64,000 nt of DNA from Odontesthes bonariensis (Eukaryota > Chordata > Actinopteri > Atheriniformes > Atherinopsidae). Under the pieces are notes generated by a model. The model ran no database searches. It was not told where the DNA came from and saw nothing but the letters and a program-made list of their open reading frames with translations. The translations under genes and the position numbers were made by a program. Positions 1 to 12,906 of this stretch are shown in pieces. Each line of letters starts with the position of its first letter. Positions within the stretch are counted from its first letter, which is position 1. Location of the stretch: the NCBI RefSeq assembly GCF_027942865.1, contig NC_134510.1:24173209-24237208 (forward strand). The letters run 5' to 3'.

Positions 1-3000
1 AATTCTGAGCTGGCGCTGTGAGCGTTTCCTCCTCAATGGGCGTCTCTTGTGAGCCGCCCAGAACAGAAGAAGAGTTTGAAAGTGGTGGAACCGACCCAGA
101 GATGGTACTTGGCGCTGGGCTGCACTCCCCTGAGGTGCAAGGGGGTGTGTGAGTGTGAGCATTTTTCTTCCTGCGGAGCGTGTCGATCCAGCTGGAGCTG
201 TGTCTGGAGGCGAAGTTGGCCAGGGCCAAAGAGGAGAGCCTCATGTTTTTCCCTGAAGTGATCAGCTCTCCAAAACCCTCCTGGTGAGCGAAGGCGTAGC
301 CTGACCTCCGGGAGCCCCCGCGGGCACCAAGGCGGCCCTCTGACACACTGCCCACACCACGCCAGACACCTCCGGCACTGCGACCTGCCAGCTTCCGTCT
401 CTTCTGTCGCACCAACTGAGTGTAACGCACCTAAAGACAGATCAGAGGAGAGAAAAATGGACTTTATTTTTTAGGCTCTATCGGCATTTTATTATTAAAA
501 AATATTAAGACTTTTATCTATCAAGACTCATTTATTTATTAGCTAATCTTATGTGCACTCCAAATTAAGTCAGTCACTACCTGATGCTCCATCTCATCGA
601 AACTTAAACGTTTTCACACTTTACAGAAGCTACATGCACATTAGAAGACTTCCTCACATCACCATCATCAGCGGCTTCGGCTTACTGACTGATAGGGCCA
701 AGCAGTGATCTTGAATTCAACTACTGAAAGCAACTGGGGTCATTAGGGTACACTGATTAAGTCAATATTTGCAGGGTATTTAAAGTACACGAGGCCTGTG
801 ACGGTAAGCACGAACTCTTCAGCACACACACACACACTCATAGTTTTTACACATACAGTTAATCATTGGCTGCAGCCCGTTTCAAACTGACATACAAGGA
901 AGACACTAACGCATGTTGCAATGAAGACCACGGACACATCAGTATTACAAATTTTGTGTTTTCTCACCGTGTCTGAGAGCTGAGGCTTGAGGTCCAGCTT
1001 GAGGAAGCGGAATGCCAAAACTGGAACTATACATATTGCTGTTGCCAACGCAATAGTTAACCACACGACTGGCTGCAATAATGTGTTCTGGGCACTACCT
1101 GTCCTCACAAACATTTACAGACACAAACACAAGAACATGTTTTTGAAATATGTAGTATATTTTACAATAAATAAATTTCAATATTTTGAAATTCTTTCAA
1201 ACTACAGTCAACACCAATTCCTGAATCGAATTATTGATCTTTGCTAGTAACCTACATTTCAGTTTATTGGTAAAATAAGTAATTACACTTATTATTATCT
1301 AATGTCAAACTTGGATGATACAGATTCTTTGAGAAAAATTCAATCCCACAACTTTAATAGCCACACTTGAGACACATGTGAGAGATTGTTAAGATAAAAA
1401 AAAGTTTAAGTTTGCGTTATAACGAAAAAACAGGGGACCAACCTACAAAGTGGAACTGATTGGGAAAGATCCTGAAAAGGGTCTGGCTGTGCAGGGCTAA
1501 CATGATGGTGAAATATATGCCCAGGGAGCCCCACACAAACACATGGTTGATAACTGTCCAAAAGCCAGTATCAAGAGCGATCTGTAAAAGCAAACAGACA
1601 TGTAAAAACGCAGCAGCAAACCACAGTCAAAAGCAGCAAACGGCGGCTGTGAGGAAAGCCAACACTCCCTGGATTCTCTCACCTGCACACTGACCACTAT
1701 AACCAGGGCTGTTGCTGTGGTGACCGCAAAGGTTTGGTAGTCGGCGAGGGGCACTCCATTGCTCTGACTGGCATTGGACAGCACGGCGTAGGGGACAAAG
1801 AAAAGCACCACTGACGTGTAGATACCCTGAGCGATGCAGATGAAAAACTCTCTCTTGTTGAAGAGGAGGTTGAGCTGCCCAGGCTCGTAAAGCTTAGGAT
1901 ACTCCAAGCTTCTCTGATCTGGAACATCCTGAATTTAGAGGGGAAGTGTGAGACCCGGCTTGCTAAAATAAGACTGTAGACAAATGGCTTGGTGGTTTGA
2001 GAAAAATGCACACATAAGCATACTAACTAAAACCAGATGGAAGCCTTTTTCACACAGCCTTACTATTATTTGGGGAACCAGTAAAAATTAATGCAACAAC
2101 GATTTAAAAAAAAAAATCGGTGTAATTTCTAACCTTAATATCACCCATGAACATCTGTACTAAAAAGAATATACCCTGTAGAATGCGAGTTCAATTTAAA
2201 GAAATAAATTGAAAAGACCTGGTCAAATATCCCCATGGCCAGCACAGGGAGGGAGGTATACACAATGTTGTAGAGTGTGATGAAGTACTGATCGTACACC
2301 GTCTGCAATAAAAAGACAACAGACAAACACACACAAACAGTCAAAATCACCGTCACGATCCCCAATCTACTTATTCTTGATGTTTCCCTCTGACCTGTGC
2401 AGAGAAGCCACAGAAAAAGCCAAACCAGAAGTGCACCATGGTGAAGGCAAAGTTCTTGTAGAAGAAGTAGCAGAGGAACCGGCACATGCGAAGGTAGGAC
2501 CAGCGGCCGTGGACCAGCAGAAGACGCTGGAGGAAACGGAACTGAGCAAAGGAGTAGTCGCTGGCCAGCACGGCCTGGATCCCCTCCTGACCAGAGATAC
2601 CGACGCCGATATGAGCACCTGTAGAGGAGAAAAGATGGATATAGTTAGGAAAAACTGACTCTTTCTAATGTTTACTGATAAAATGAAAAGCTAAAACTGT
2701 ATCACGATTGACGAGCCCTCCTTCATAGATCTATGTGCTGTACTTCTATCTCCTTTAATAAATGTATAAACCATTCCACAATTTGAGAAAGTTAAAAATG
2801 ACTGTGATATCCGACACCACACAAAGCAGGAGGCCGTCTGTAGGAGGATTCGCACAAGTCTAATCAGCTGCTTCCAAATAATCAAGGAAATCTTTCACTG
2901 TTTAGTTAGTCTAGTTAACAGTAATCAGCATCAATAAAGCTTTAACCTCAAATTCAGCTGTAGTATGTATGCAAGCCTCATCATAAACAAGGACATATAC

Positions 3001-6000
3001 CGTAGTCTATAAATATTTGGACAAAATGTTTGTATTTTGCTTCTGCACAACAGCTCCGGACTTTCAAATTTAATTAAAAGGTTTTACCAAAATATGTTAA
3101 ATCAGCTCTTGAAGAATTGCAACCATTTTTCACAGAAACTAAAAAGTAACTAAACAAACTAACAGAATTCTAAATTAACAGGACACCTTTTTAACACTAG
3201 CATTAAACTCCTTTGCAGTTGGTAGAAGTCTGGGACCTGTGAACATAAAATGATGAAGTTCACAGTTTTTTTATTTGCATATTTTGTAGGATTTAGTCTA
3301 ATCTGGCTTTACTGAGTCGTGGGTGTTACCAGTAGTTCGCATCTTAAGGTAATCGTCTGTATGTACATCCACAAAGACAATGAAACACATAACCTAAGAA
3401 CTGTTGCTCTGGGACTTCTTATGTCCTTTAAAACAGTCCCGCTTTCCCTGCCGATGAGCTATCAGTCTCAAATGACAGTGAAATGAATAGTCAATTCCTT
3501 TTGAGCCTACATAGTACAGAGTACACAGAGGGACAAATTTAAAAAATGGCTGTGATTCCTGAACAGTTAAAGCAGTATTTTGTTCAATAGCCTGGATTAA
3601 GCTGAGAGTCCTTACTTGATTTCAACTCTATTACAGTATAATTCAGAAGCAAAATGAGTTCAAATACTTATGGATCTGATTGTGTAATTAATGACTCAAA
3701 AAGAAAAAAGAAAAAAAAAAAAAAACAAAATGCAAAAATTGGAGAGTTTGGCAACATAAATCACAGGATGTGAACCAACCCCACCCATCACCGCTGCACT
3801 GATTGCATTCTTCTTGGTAGTTGCTTAAGGTCGTATCAAGAAACATGCAGGTAAACATGTTTGTATGATGCAAAGTCACAGACAAACACAAAAGGTGACG
3901 CAACAGTTACAACACAGAGCGTTACAATGGGAAAGTTGAACCTTGAGACGACCCCAAACTAACATTATAATAATAATAATAATACTACATCTTATTTATA
4001 ACGCACTTTACATTTACAATAAAATCTCAAATTATGATGTGGACATCTTCTTCAACATTGACTGATGCTGTTATTCATCACCTCTCAATTCCGCGTGACA
4101 TCATCAGGTATATACACAGACAGAAATACTTAAATCCAGACTCAAAAGTGCTAAAAATCAAAGTTCTTAAGAGTTTACACTGAGATTAAAATTAAAGTTG
4201 TGTGAATTTCTTAATGTCTGTGACTAGAGGCCAGACTAAAAGGACACTGACCACACTAAAGACACTGGAAACCAGCTCTTAACCTTATGAGGACATTGCG
4301 ACCAGTGCAACACACGTTTCCACACAGCGTCCATCACAACTTGTAACATGTAGGTAAACCATTTCTTCAACCACTACTTCTGCAGAGAATTTCCATTGCT
4401 TAAAGGTAGACGCGACACCCACATGACTGAACCTGACTTCTCTTTCCTTTTCGTTTTAAACACCAACCCAGTTTCTCTGCTTAACCTCCTCTCTGCTGCC
4501 CTTCATGCACCGACCCTTCCTGCACAACTCACTTTTGATCATGCTAACATCGTTGGCGCCGTCTCCTATGGCCAGTGTGACGGCCTTCTTGTGTTTCTTG
4601 ATGAGTTCCACCACCTGAGCTTTTTGCAGTGGAGTCACTCTGCAGCAGATCACTGCTTTGCACGCGCATGCTGTCGCCACAAACTCTACCTCCATGTCCG
4701 CCTCCAGTGCGTGGGCCTAGGAGGGGGAATGGAAGGAAGATGTAAAAAGTTATAACTGCAGCTTTGAAAGGAAAAGCACTGAACAGAGGGATGTTTTGTT
4801 AGAATACATGAAAATGTCTTATATGGCAGTTTGATTTTTCATGGTGCCTGCTGGTTTTACATGTGTGTAGTATTTGAGTGTCAGGGCATGCTGTTCATAC
4901 CAGACTGTGACCATTAATTACGATGGCGAACTCTCCAGAGATGTTGTCCATCAAATTAGTGGGAGGTAAAGGAAAAGGGGAGCACTGCAGCGGTTTCCCT
5001 CCTCCTGCGGTAGCATCTCCTCCTTGTCCTTCTCTGAGCCTGTTACTCGTGAAACATGCCTCTGCCCATCCCTCCATCCCTTCCTCCTTCCCACCGTCTC
5101 TGGCTCGTGACAGTTCGACCATCCTCTTCCTCGCTTTCCTGGAGAGAATAACACACTCCACGTTAACTGGGCTCTTCTGTACCACAAATACAAGCCCAAA
5201 GAAATAATAACAAGTCAAATGATTGAACTGAGGAATATGTAAGTGTTTCAAAAAAAGTTTGGACAAGTGCATGTCACCACTGCATTGTGTCACGCCCATG
5301 GGATTTTCCCCATGTTTTTAGTTATGTTTTATCATGTTTTAGGTTATGTTTTGGTTCTTGAGGTCATGTTTTGGTTCTTGAGGTCATGTTTTACCATTTT
5401 TTACTCACATACCAGCTCATTAGTTTCACTCACTTCACCTGTTCATTGTCCCCAGCTGCACTCATTCACAATCACCCAGTTCCCTATTTAGTTTCCAAGC
5501 TATCCTGTCCTTTTGTCAGGTCTTTACCTTGATTACCTGATTTTCACCCCTCATGCCACGACACCACGTCAAAGTTAAGTGTTCATGCCATGCCATGCCA
5601 TGCCATGCCATGCCATGCCATGCCATGCCATGCCATGCCATGCCATGCCATGCCATGCCATGCCATGCCATGCCATGCCATGCCATGCCATGCCATGCCT
5701 AGTTGTTTGTTTTATTTTTGTCATAGCCATGTTCACGTTTTGATTTCACAGTTAAAGTTTTTGTCATCTGGCTCAGCTGCGCTTTTTGTTAATCCCTGTT
5801 TTTTGTGAATAAATCCCAGTTTACTTTTTACATCCTCTGACTCTGCATCCGTGTCTTAAGCCCTATTCGGACGGGACTAGTTTAATGGGGGGACTTCGGG
5901 TAAAGTAATAATAACCGGGAAATCTAGTCACGTCCGAACGCGTCAGTAAAGATAGCGGAGTATGTCGGTAAACTTTGCCGAGAATTCTACCTCCTGTGAA

Positions 6001-9000
6001 ACGGTCCGGAGTATCTAGCATAGGTAATACTAATCCCGTGCGAATGCGACCTTCGGTAATAAGTACGGAATATATCGTCACATCCTTTTAAAGAGAGAAA
6101 CAATTGGGTGTGTCTGTTTGCAAACATGGAGGTTCTGGATGAAGCGCTGCTTGCAAGCACGCATGCTTCGACCTGGTCGGCGCCATGTCTGTTTACAGAT
6201 GGGGTTTACGGAAGTGAAATGAAGACGTGCATAGCATCCAGGATGTGACGGTTGTGCGTAACCAACAACTCCTCCCATGTTAGATGAATATTACAGGGAT
6301 TTCTTGCCCCGTCCGAATTGGTCATTTCTTCTCCCTGGCGTCGTCTGGTTAACCAACATTACCATACGTCCCCCCATTGAACTAGTCCCGTCCGAATAGG
6401 GCTTTACCCACCACCCAACCTTGACACATTGCATCAGACCAATTATTCACTTCCCTAAAAAAATGACAAAAAAGTAATAGAATGTATTGCCGATCCTATT
6501 CCAGCTTTTTTAAAACCTGTTCCTGACATCAAATACTGAAGTCCAGTGTGTATGTAAAGTTTTAAAGCCATTTCAATCTCATTTAGTTGTGTTTCAAATT
6601 CGATTCTGACTAGATTCAGTTCAACTTTGTTTTCCTCGTCAGTCTGGACTAAGTTTCACAATAGACATCATTATTATTAAAATTCCTCACAAGTACTGAA
6701 AGCACATTTGGCAGCAATGACAGACTCGTCAAAGTCATCTTTGGAATGATCCCACAAGCTTGGCATGCATTTTCTTGGTCAGTTCAGTGCACAGTCATGT
6801 TCAACTCTCTACTGGGTTCAGGTCCAGACTCTGGTTGGGTCCCTCCAGGACTTTCACAAAATCTTCCTGAAGCCTTTCCTTCTCAGCCAAATGCTTCGAA
6901 ATCTGATGTCCTAGCTGCCCCGGAGAAGGATTCACTCAAGATTGCTCTATGTTTTCCTGCATCGGTCCTCCCTTTATTTTGACTAGTCTCCAGTCTCTGT
7001 CCCACAGAATGTTGTCAGAATGTCTACCCATTGCCCTTTATCCCCAATTACTCCTCAGTTTGACTGGGAAATCTGTTGGTTGTCCTCCATTTTAGTATAA
7101 TGGAGGCTGTTGTGCTTTCAAACACTTTCAAAGAAATTCAGAAATATTCTTGTGTCCTTCCCAAGATCCATGCGCTCCCACAACCATGTCTTTTATGTCT
7201 GTTGACAGTTCTCTTGACTTCAACTATGAGACCTTATAAAGATAGGTTATATGCCTTCTTAATAGTTTCCAAAGAGGAAAATTATTTGAGTTAGTCACAG
7301 ATGGACTCCAGTCAAGTTCTGGAAGCATTTCAAGGACCACTGGTAGAAAGATTCATCAGAGCTCACTTGCAAGTGACATAACGAAAATCTGAATTTGAAG
7401 AAGATATTTCAATATTTTCTCTTTAATTACATGTACTCTGATGTGAAAAAAATGAATTGAATCCACATCAAGACTAAAACAAAGCAAATTGCAGAAATCT
7501 TTCAGTCAGCACAGAGTATTTTAGGATTTCTCCGTTTCAACATTTGACATGTGACTCCTTCTATTTAACAAACTGTGGGCCCTCATTTGTAATTCAAATA
7601 ATGTTAAAACTTTTGTGTGTCTATTTGTGTCACTAATTGAGTGGTGAAAAAAAGACAAGATTGTAACCCCAGGATAAAAAAACTCAACCCAAACTAATCT
7701 TACTCCAAATTCGTCGACCTAATGAAAAATCGTTTAAACTTTAGCACCTGATGAACTGACTTTATAAACAGAAACTTGGTGGTAGCATTATGGTTTTAAT
7801 TTGAAGGCTTGACGTGAGCGGCTAAGTCACAATACAAGGAAAACACTGGCCACTGTTCAGTGACTCTCACTCGGTAGTTGAAAGACTGCCACACCCTCTC
7901 ACTTTGATCATGCATGCACTTCTTAGTTTACTTCCATGCAACCCTTGTCTCGTGACATGCGAGGTCACACTTTGAAATCTACAGATAGACTGGAGGAACC
8001 ACCCAAACAAACAGACTGACCTGAGTTCTTGTCGTACGCTCTGGACCGTGTGTCCACTGATGATGAACACCTCGGTCATATCGTCTGTCAGCATCTTACA
8101 TGAGTAACCGATGTTGACAGCAGTCTCTGTGTGAAAGAAAGGGAGGGGATAAACATGTAACTGGACATGTTTCTGCTATGCAAAAAATTGGTTTTAGTAA
8201 AGGGCTTTTAGCTAATCTAATGCTCAATTTTGGCAACTTCTTTGTTCTGTCCACCCTTCTGACTATAAATCTCTATAGTGGCTCTGTTACTTCTGCTACG
8301 TGGGGCCAAATCACATACATTCAGTTTTTGAAACATTCTGATCATGCTGAATGATATTTTTGTCTTATGAATTTTCCTTATTTTTGGGTAAAGCTGAAAA
8401 AAAGAGAGAGAGTGATGTGCTCGGGGACGTGTGGGCGGGTGGGTTTGGGGGAGGTTTGTCTGTAGTACTGGAGTGCAACTGCAGCAAGATACAGATGAAT
8501 GGTTGAGAACATTTCAGTATAGTCAACAAACAGCTCATGACCAAGATGTGGTTAACCATTTGCCTGAATTTTTGCAGTTTTTGGCGCTTTTTAAAAGAGG
8601 CAAACTAAGTTCTGAAAACTACTGTGACTGTATTTGCATCTCACCCTGTTTGTCTCCAGTAAGAACCCAGATCTTAATGTTGGCCAGGGAGAGCACCGCG
8701 ATCGTCTCTGGGACTCCTTCCTGCAGCTTGTCTTCTATCGCTGTGGCACCGAGTAGCTAACACACAAGCAGGAACATTCATCCTAACTCGAATTTTAAGA
8801 GGCAATCAAAAACTTCAGTGAATCTCTGACAAAGTGTTCAGACACAGCCTGCTACCACCAGGTTCCTCTTTTCAAACCGCCACTTTGAATGTGTTTTGTA
8901 GGATAATGCACACTTTATGTGAGAAATAAACAGGTCAAAGAAAGAACATGAAAGTCAGATTAAATGACTAACCATCATATCTTGTTCTATCTTGTCATAA

Positions 9001-12000
9001 GCTGCTGCCAGCCTGTCCTCTCTGCAGTCAGTGGCCTTGTCGGCAAAGCGGTGGCTCTCAGACCAGGCCTCCCATTCGTCCTCCGTAAGGTCCCTGTAGG
9101 CCAGGGCGAGTGTCCGCAACCCATCTGCTGCATACTCCTACAACCAAAAACAGTCTTACAAACATGTACAAACACAAAGATATCCAGCTCCTGTAGTCTG
9201 ACGTGAAGACGCATAAGATGAATGTTTAAGTAGCCCTGAACACTGATATTTAACTAACACTAAAACTGAAAAAATGTTTGTGTCTGACTCGTTTCATGAC
9301 GATAGTTATTTTCTGATGGGGGCTTAGTAGCTTAAAAAAAATGCTGTTAAGAGCTCATTTTGAGCGAGGAGACACTAGGTGGCAGTGGCGCTCCATCCCA
9401 TGGTTTTAGGTGGTCATTTGTTTACTCACGTTAAGGTGGTCCGAGGTGATGCTCATCAGTTCCTGGTTACAGGGGTGGAGTCTTTCCAGCAGCACAGTGT
9501 CAGCTCCTTTACAGTACAGACGAATCCTGCCCTCTGGGTTACGTACTGAAAGTGAATGACAGAAATATAAAAATAATTCCAAGGGATCCAAACAACTCTT
9601 TCATCACCTTCAAACACCCAGAATAATCCTTCTCAGCCGGCTCAACAAATGCCATTCCTTCATGTATCATCCAGGCTGTCTGTGAGAGCATGATGTGATG
9701 CTGATGTTAGGCAGAGCCTGCAGCCGCACCACAGATGCAGCTCAGGCAAAGTGTTTTACCTTTCACTTTTCAGCCATTAAAAGACGATGAATCACAGGAA
9801 ATAAGTGAGTTTGTTTGACTCTTACAGTGAGAACGGGCTGAAAGTGATTTAACAAATGTGCTCCCCTAAAATAAAATAAGTTATATTTCTTCTGGTGTTT
9901 CTGCTGTTTTTACTGTGGTATTGGCTCCTTAAAATGATTCACACCATCTTGGATCCTGAGACTTAATCCTTTAATGCAATGCAATTATTAGGCTCAATGC
10001 CAATTTAAATACAACTCATGGGGTCACCTGACAGTAGCATCATTAGGGCGCAGATCCTCTGGACCGGAAGTAGTCATTTCAACTCTTACTCTTCATACAG
10101 TGTACCGAGTTTTACCCACATTTTTTGTCTCTCTCCATTATCTATAAATGCTATAAATGCTCCAAAAATAATCTGAATACAACAAAACCAAAGCATCAGT
10201 TTAATCCGAATAATAAGTTTAATCTTTCTTTTTTTTTTTTTTTTTTACTGATTCTATGATCTTTTTAGAAAACCGGAACTGTCCTTTCTGTTGCAACAAT
10301 GACAAAGTGAAGTTGTCTTTACTGCAAAGAAAATGAAAGACATGATGGAAAGTTTTACACATCCTCTGAGCACCAACATTTTACACCAATAACCTTCAGG
10401 TTACAAAAAAGTGATGACGCCTCCTCACCTATGACGGACATCCTCTTGCGTATGTTGTTGAAGTCCAGTATGGCGAGCAGCGAGTAGGTGGCAGTTTGGC
10501 CCATCTCTGTGGTGGTGATGGTCCCGGGTGTTCGGGAGCGAAACACAAAGCCAAAATTTCGAGCTGCCGTCACGAGTGCGCCCTCATCCGGAGACTGAGC
10601 CTTATAAAGCAGCTCTCCTGGGCAGACAGATAACACAAATAATGAGGCGATAAATAATGGACAGACTTTGTGTTGGTGTTATTGTTTGCCGGATGATTCC
10701 CCTGTTTCCCCTCCTCTCGCTCACCTTCGCTCTTCTCCTCGCTCATAACCGTGTGACAGAGGGAGAGCAGGCGGAAAAACTCATGAGTGTGGGAGTCCCC
10801 GACTTTCACTGATACCAGCAGCTTGTCGTCATAGAAACAGAAGTCAGGGTCTGCCAAATGGTTGAAGGGAGTGAAGTCCAGCCTCTGAAGATAAACAGGA
10901 GAGCATGGGACTATGATAATACTGATGACAATACACCATAAACTAAAATTGTGTATGAATGGAGGTCATGGGTTATTTATTAAGATTAAAAAAGGCACCT
11001 ACCTTTGGCTGCGTTCTGAGTGGGTCTGTTACTTCACCTGCCAGTAACACAAACGTCAGATATGAAAGACTTGATATGACTTTTTGTAAACGTGTGTGTG
11101 TCTTTGCTTGTGTGTCCACACACCATAGGTTTGTCCATTGATGGAGCACTTGTTGAAGCTCATGATGTTCTGAGTGAGAGTTCCAGTCTTGTCACTGAAG
11201 ATGTATTCAACCTAAATGTTGAATAAAGTTATAAAGCTATAAAGTTACACACACAAAAATAATTATTTGAAAAGCTCACTATGGTTTTAAAGACACTCTA
11301 ATGTAAAATACTACCACTATCTACTTTCTGACAAATAATTTTTCTTTGTTGAGACTCCTGTTAGTCTGCTGATTGATTTTATATCTGCAGTAAGAAACAA
11401 GTGGCTCAATCATTCAGACTGAGCAGAATTTATTCTGAAGCGTCTGAGAACTGTCCCACCTGGCCCAGCTCCTCGTTCAGAGTGGTGGTCCTGGCCTCAG
11501 CTGCGGTGTTACACTGTGAGCAGAACATCTGTCTGTCCCAGTTAATGAAGTAGCTGTGACCCAACCTGATCACCTCCACACTGATGCACAAACAGATCAC
11601 AGAGAGCAGAGCAGTTAAAGTGATGTAAGTTTGAAAAATACCAGTAAAGTGGCACAGCTGCGAATCCCCAACATGAAAACACAGGTAATAATATTCAGTG
11701 AGTACTTTTCCTAGTCTATGTAACAGCCACACACTCATCAAATGGTATTGAATGGAAATCTAAAGGCCAGTGGAGCTATGTTGCTGACCCTGAAGCAGTG
11801 TTTTCAGAATCCAAAGAAAGCTGTTATAAGGGCTTAATTTGCAGCTCTTCGTCCTAAATGTATGGGTGTCTGCAAAATAACAACTTTTCATGTTCTGTAC
11901 ATAAGACTGTACATGACTAAACTCCAACAGTCATGTGAAAAAAAAAAGTACGCCCACTTTAATTCTAAGATGTATTCAGGATACCTGTCGGGACACAAGA

Positions 12001-12855
12001 ACAAACTTCTTAGCTGAAGCTCACAAATCCTTGGCATTATGTCAACCTGAATTCTCCAGCACGGGAAACTGTCCTGCTTTAAAATATGTGAATTACTATT
12101 GCTGATGAGTAATAAATCAAGTTAATTTGCTAAGCAGCACTTGGCTGCTACTTACCTTCTTAATTCCTATGGAAGCAGTAAGGGTGGACATACATTTTGA
12201 CATGCATCATGTTTTATAACAGTTTGGCATCATTTCTTTTTTCATACACACAAATTAGCCTTAATGTAATAAACGGCACTCCTCCCTACCTCACATAAAG
12301 AGAGATAGGCACCACTGTGTTGAGAATGATGACGTAGGACCAAAAGGAGAGGAAGGCTGAGAACATGAAGTTGTCCACAGGGGGATCCCAGGGCAGGTAG
12401 CTCTGAAACAAAGACCCCACCTCTCTCTCCCACACAGCATTGCCCACAGCCAGGATCACACCCATACAAACCAGGAAGCCAAAGATCTGACAGAGATGCA
12501 CACACAGAAACACAGGGTAAGCTGGGGAGGGGTATGCATATGTTTAAACAAACATGTTACAGTTGGATCTGTGGTCCGTAGCCCGGATTAGAATAGAGTG
12601 CATTTCTAGAGCAGTTATATGAAACTACATTCAAGTCACTGAGATCATGTCCTGAAATAGTTCTGAGCCATGAAAGTGAGAGGTTTGAGGTGTCCTACCC
12701 AGAGGACTAGAGTGTTCATCAGTCGATCGATGCTTGTACGCTTAAACTTGGTGCTTCCACTGTTCTGCATCAGCTTAGTATCTGGGCCTGGGACAGAAAC
12801 AGAATAAGACTGGCTTGTAACACACATTAAATACATTCACTGACATGGACATACA

Positions 12856-12906
<51 letters not shown>

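Larger units (their letters stand above)
5288..6426 (+). mobile_element. Solo LTR (TG...CA) carrying a nested MITE and pentamer array
   Basis: The element begins TGTCACGCCC and ends CTTGACA, with inverted TGTCA/TGACA termini. It is flanked by a perfect 5-bp duplication CATTG (5283-5287 and 6427-6431), the hallmark of integrase-mediated insertion. An AATAAA polyadenylation signal at 5808-5813 gives plus orientation. Removing the nested MITE and its duplicated TTA leaves about 591 bp, a normal LTR length. No gag or pol lies next to it, so it is a recombined solo LTR; a Gypsy-type origin is likely. It sits in the atp8b2 intron between exons 4901-5138 and 8021-8126, antisense to the gene. Confidence 0.85.

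Noticed and set aside
5585..5699. Pentamer array as a p53-responsive repeat like the TGYCC array of the PIG3 promoter
   Set aside because: The unit here is TGCCA, not TGYCC, and lacks the RRRCWWGYYY half-site pattern. The position is deep intronic.
5590..5808. Repeat-encoded MPCHA peptide as a protein
   Set aside because: It is a by-product of a 5-bp repeat in an LTR, with no gene context.
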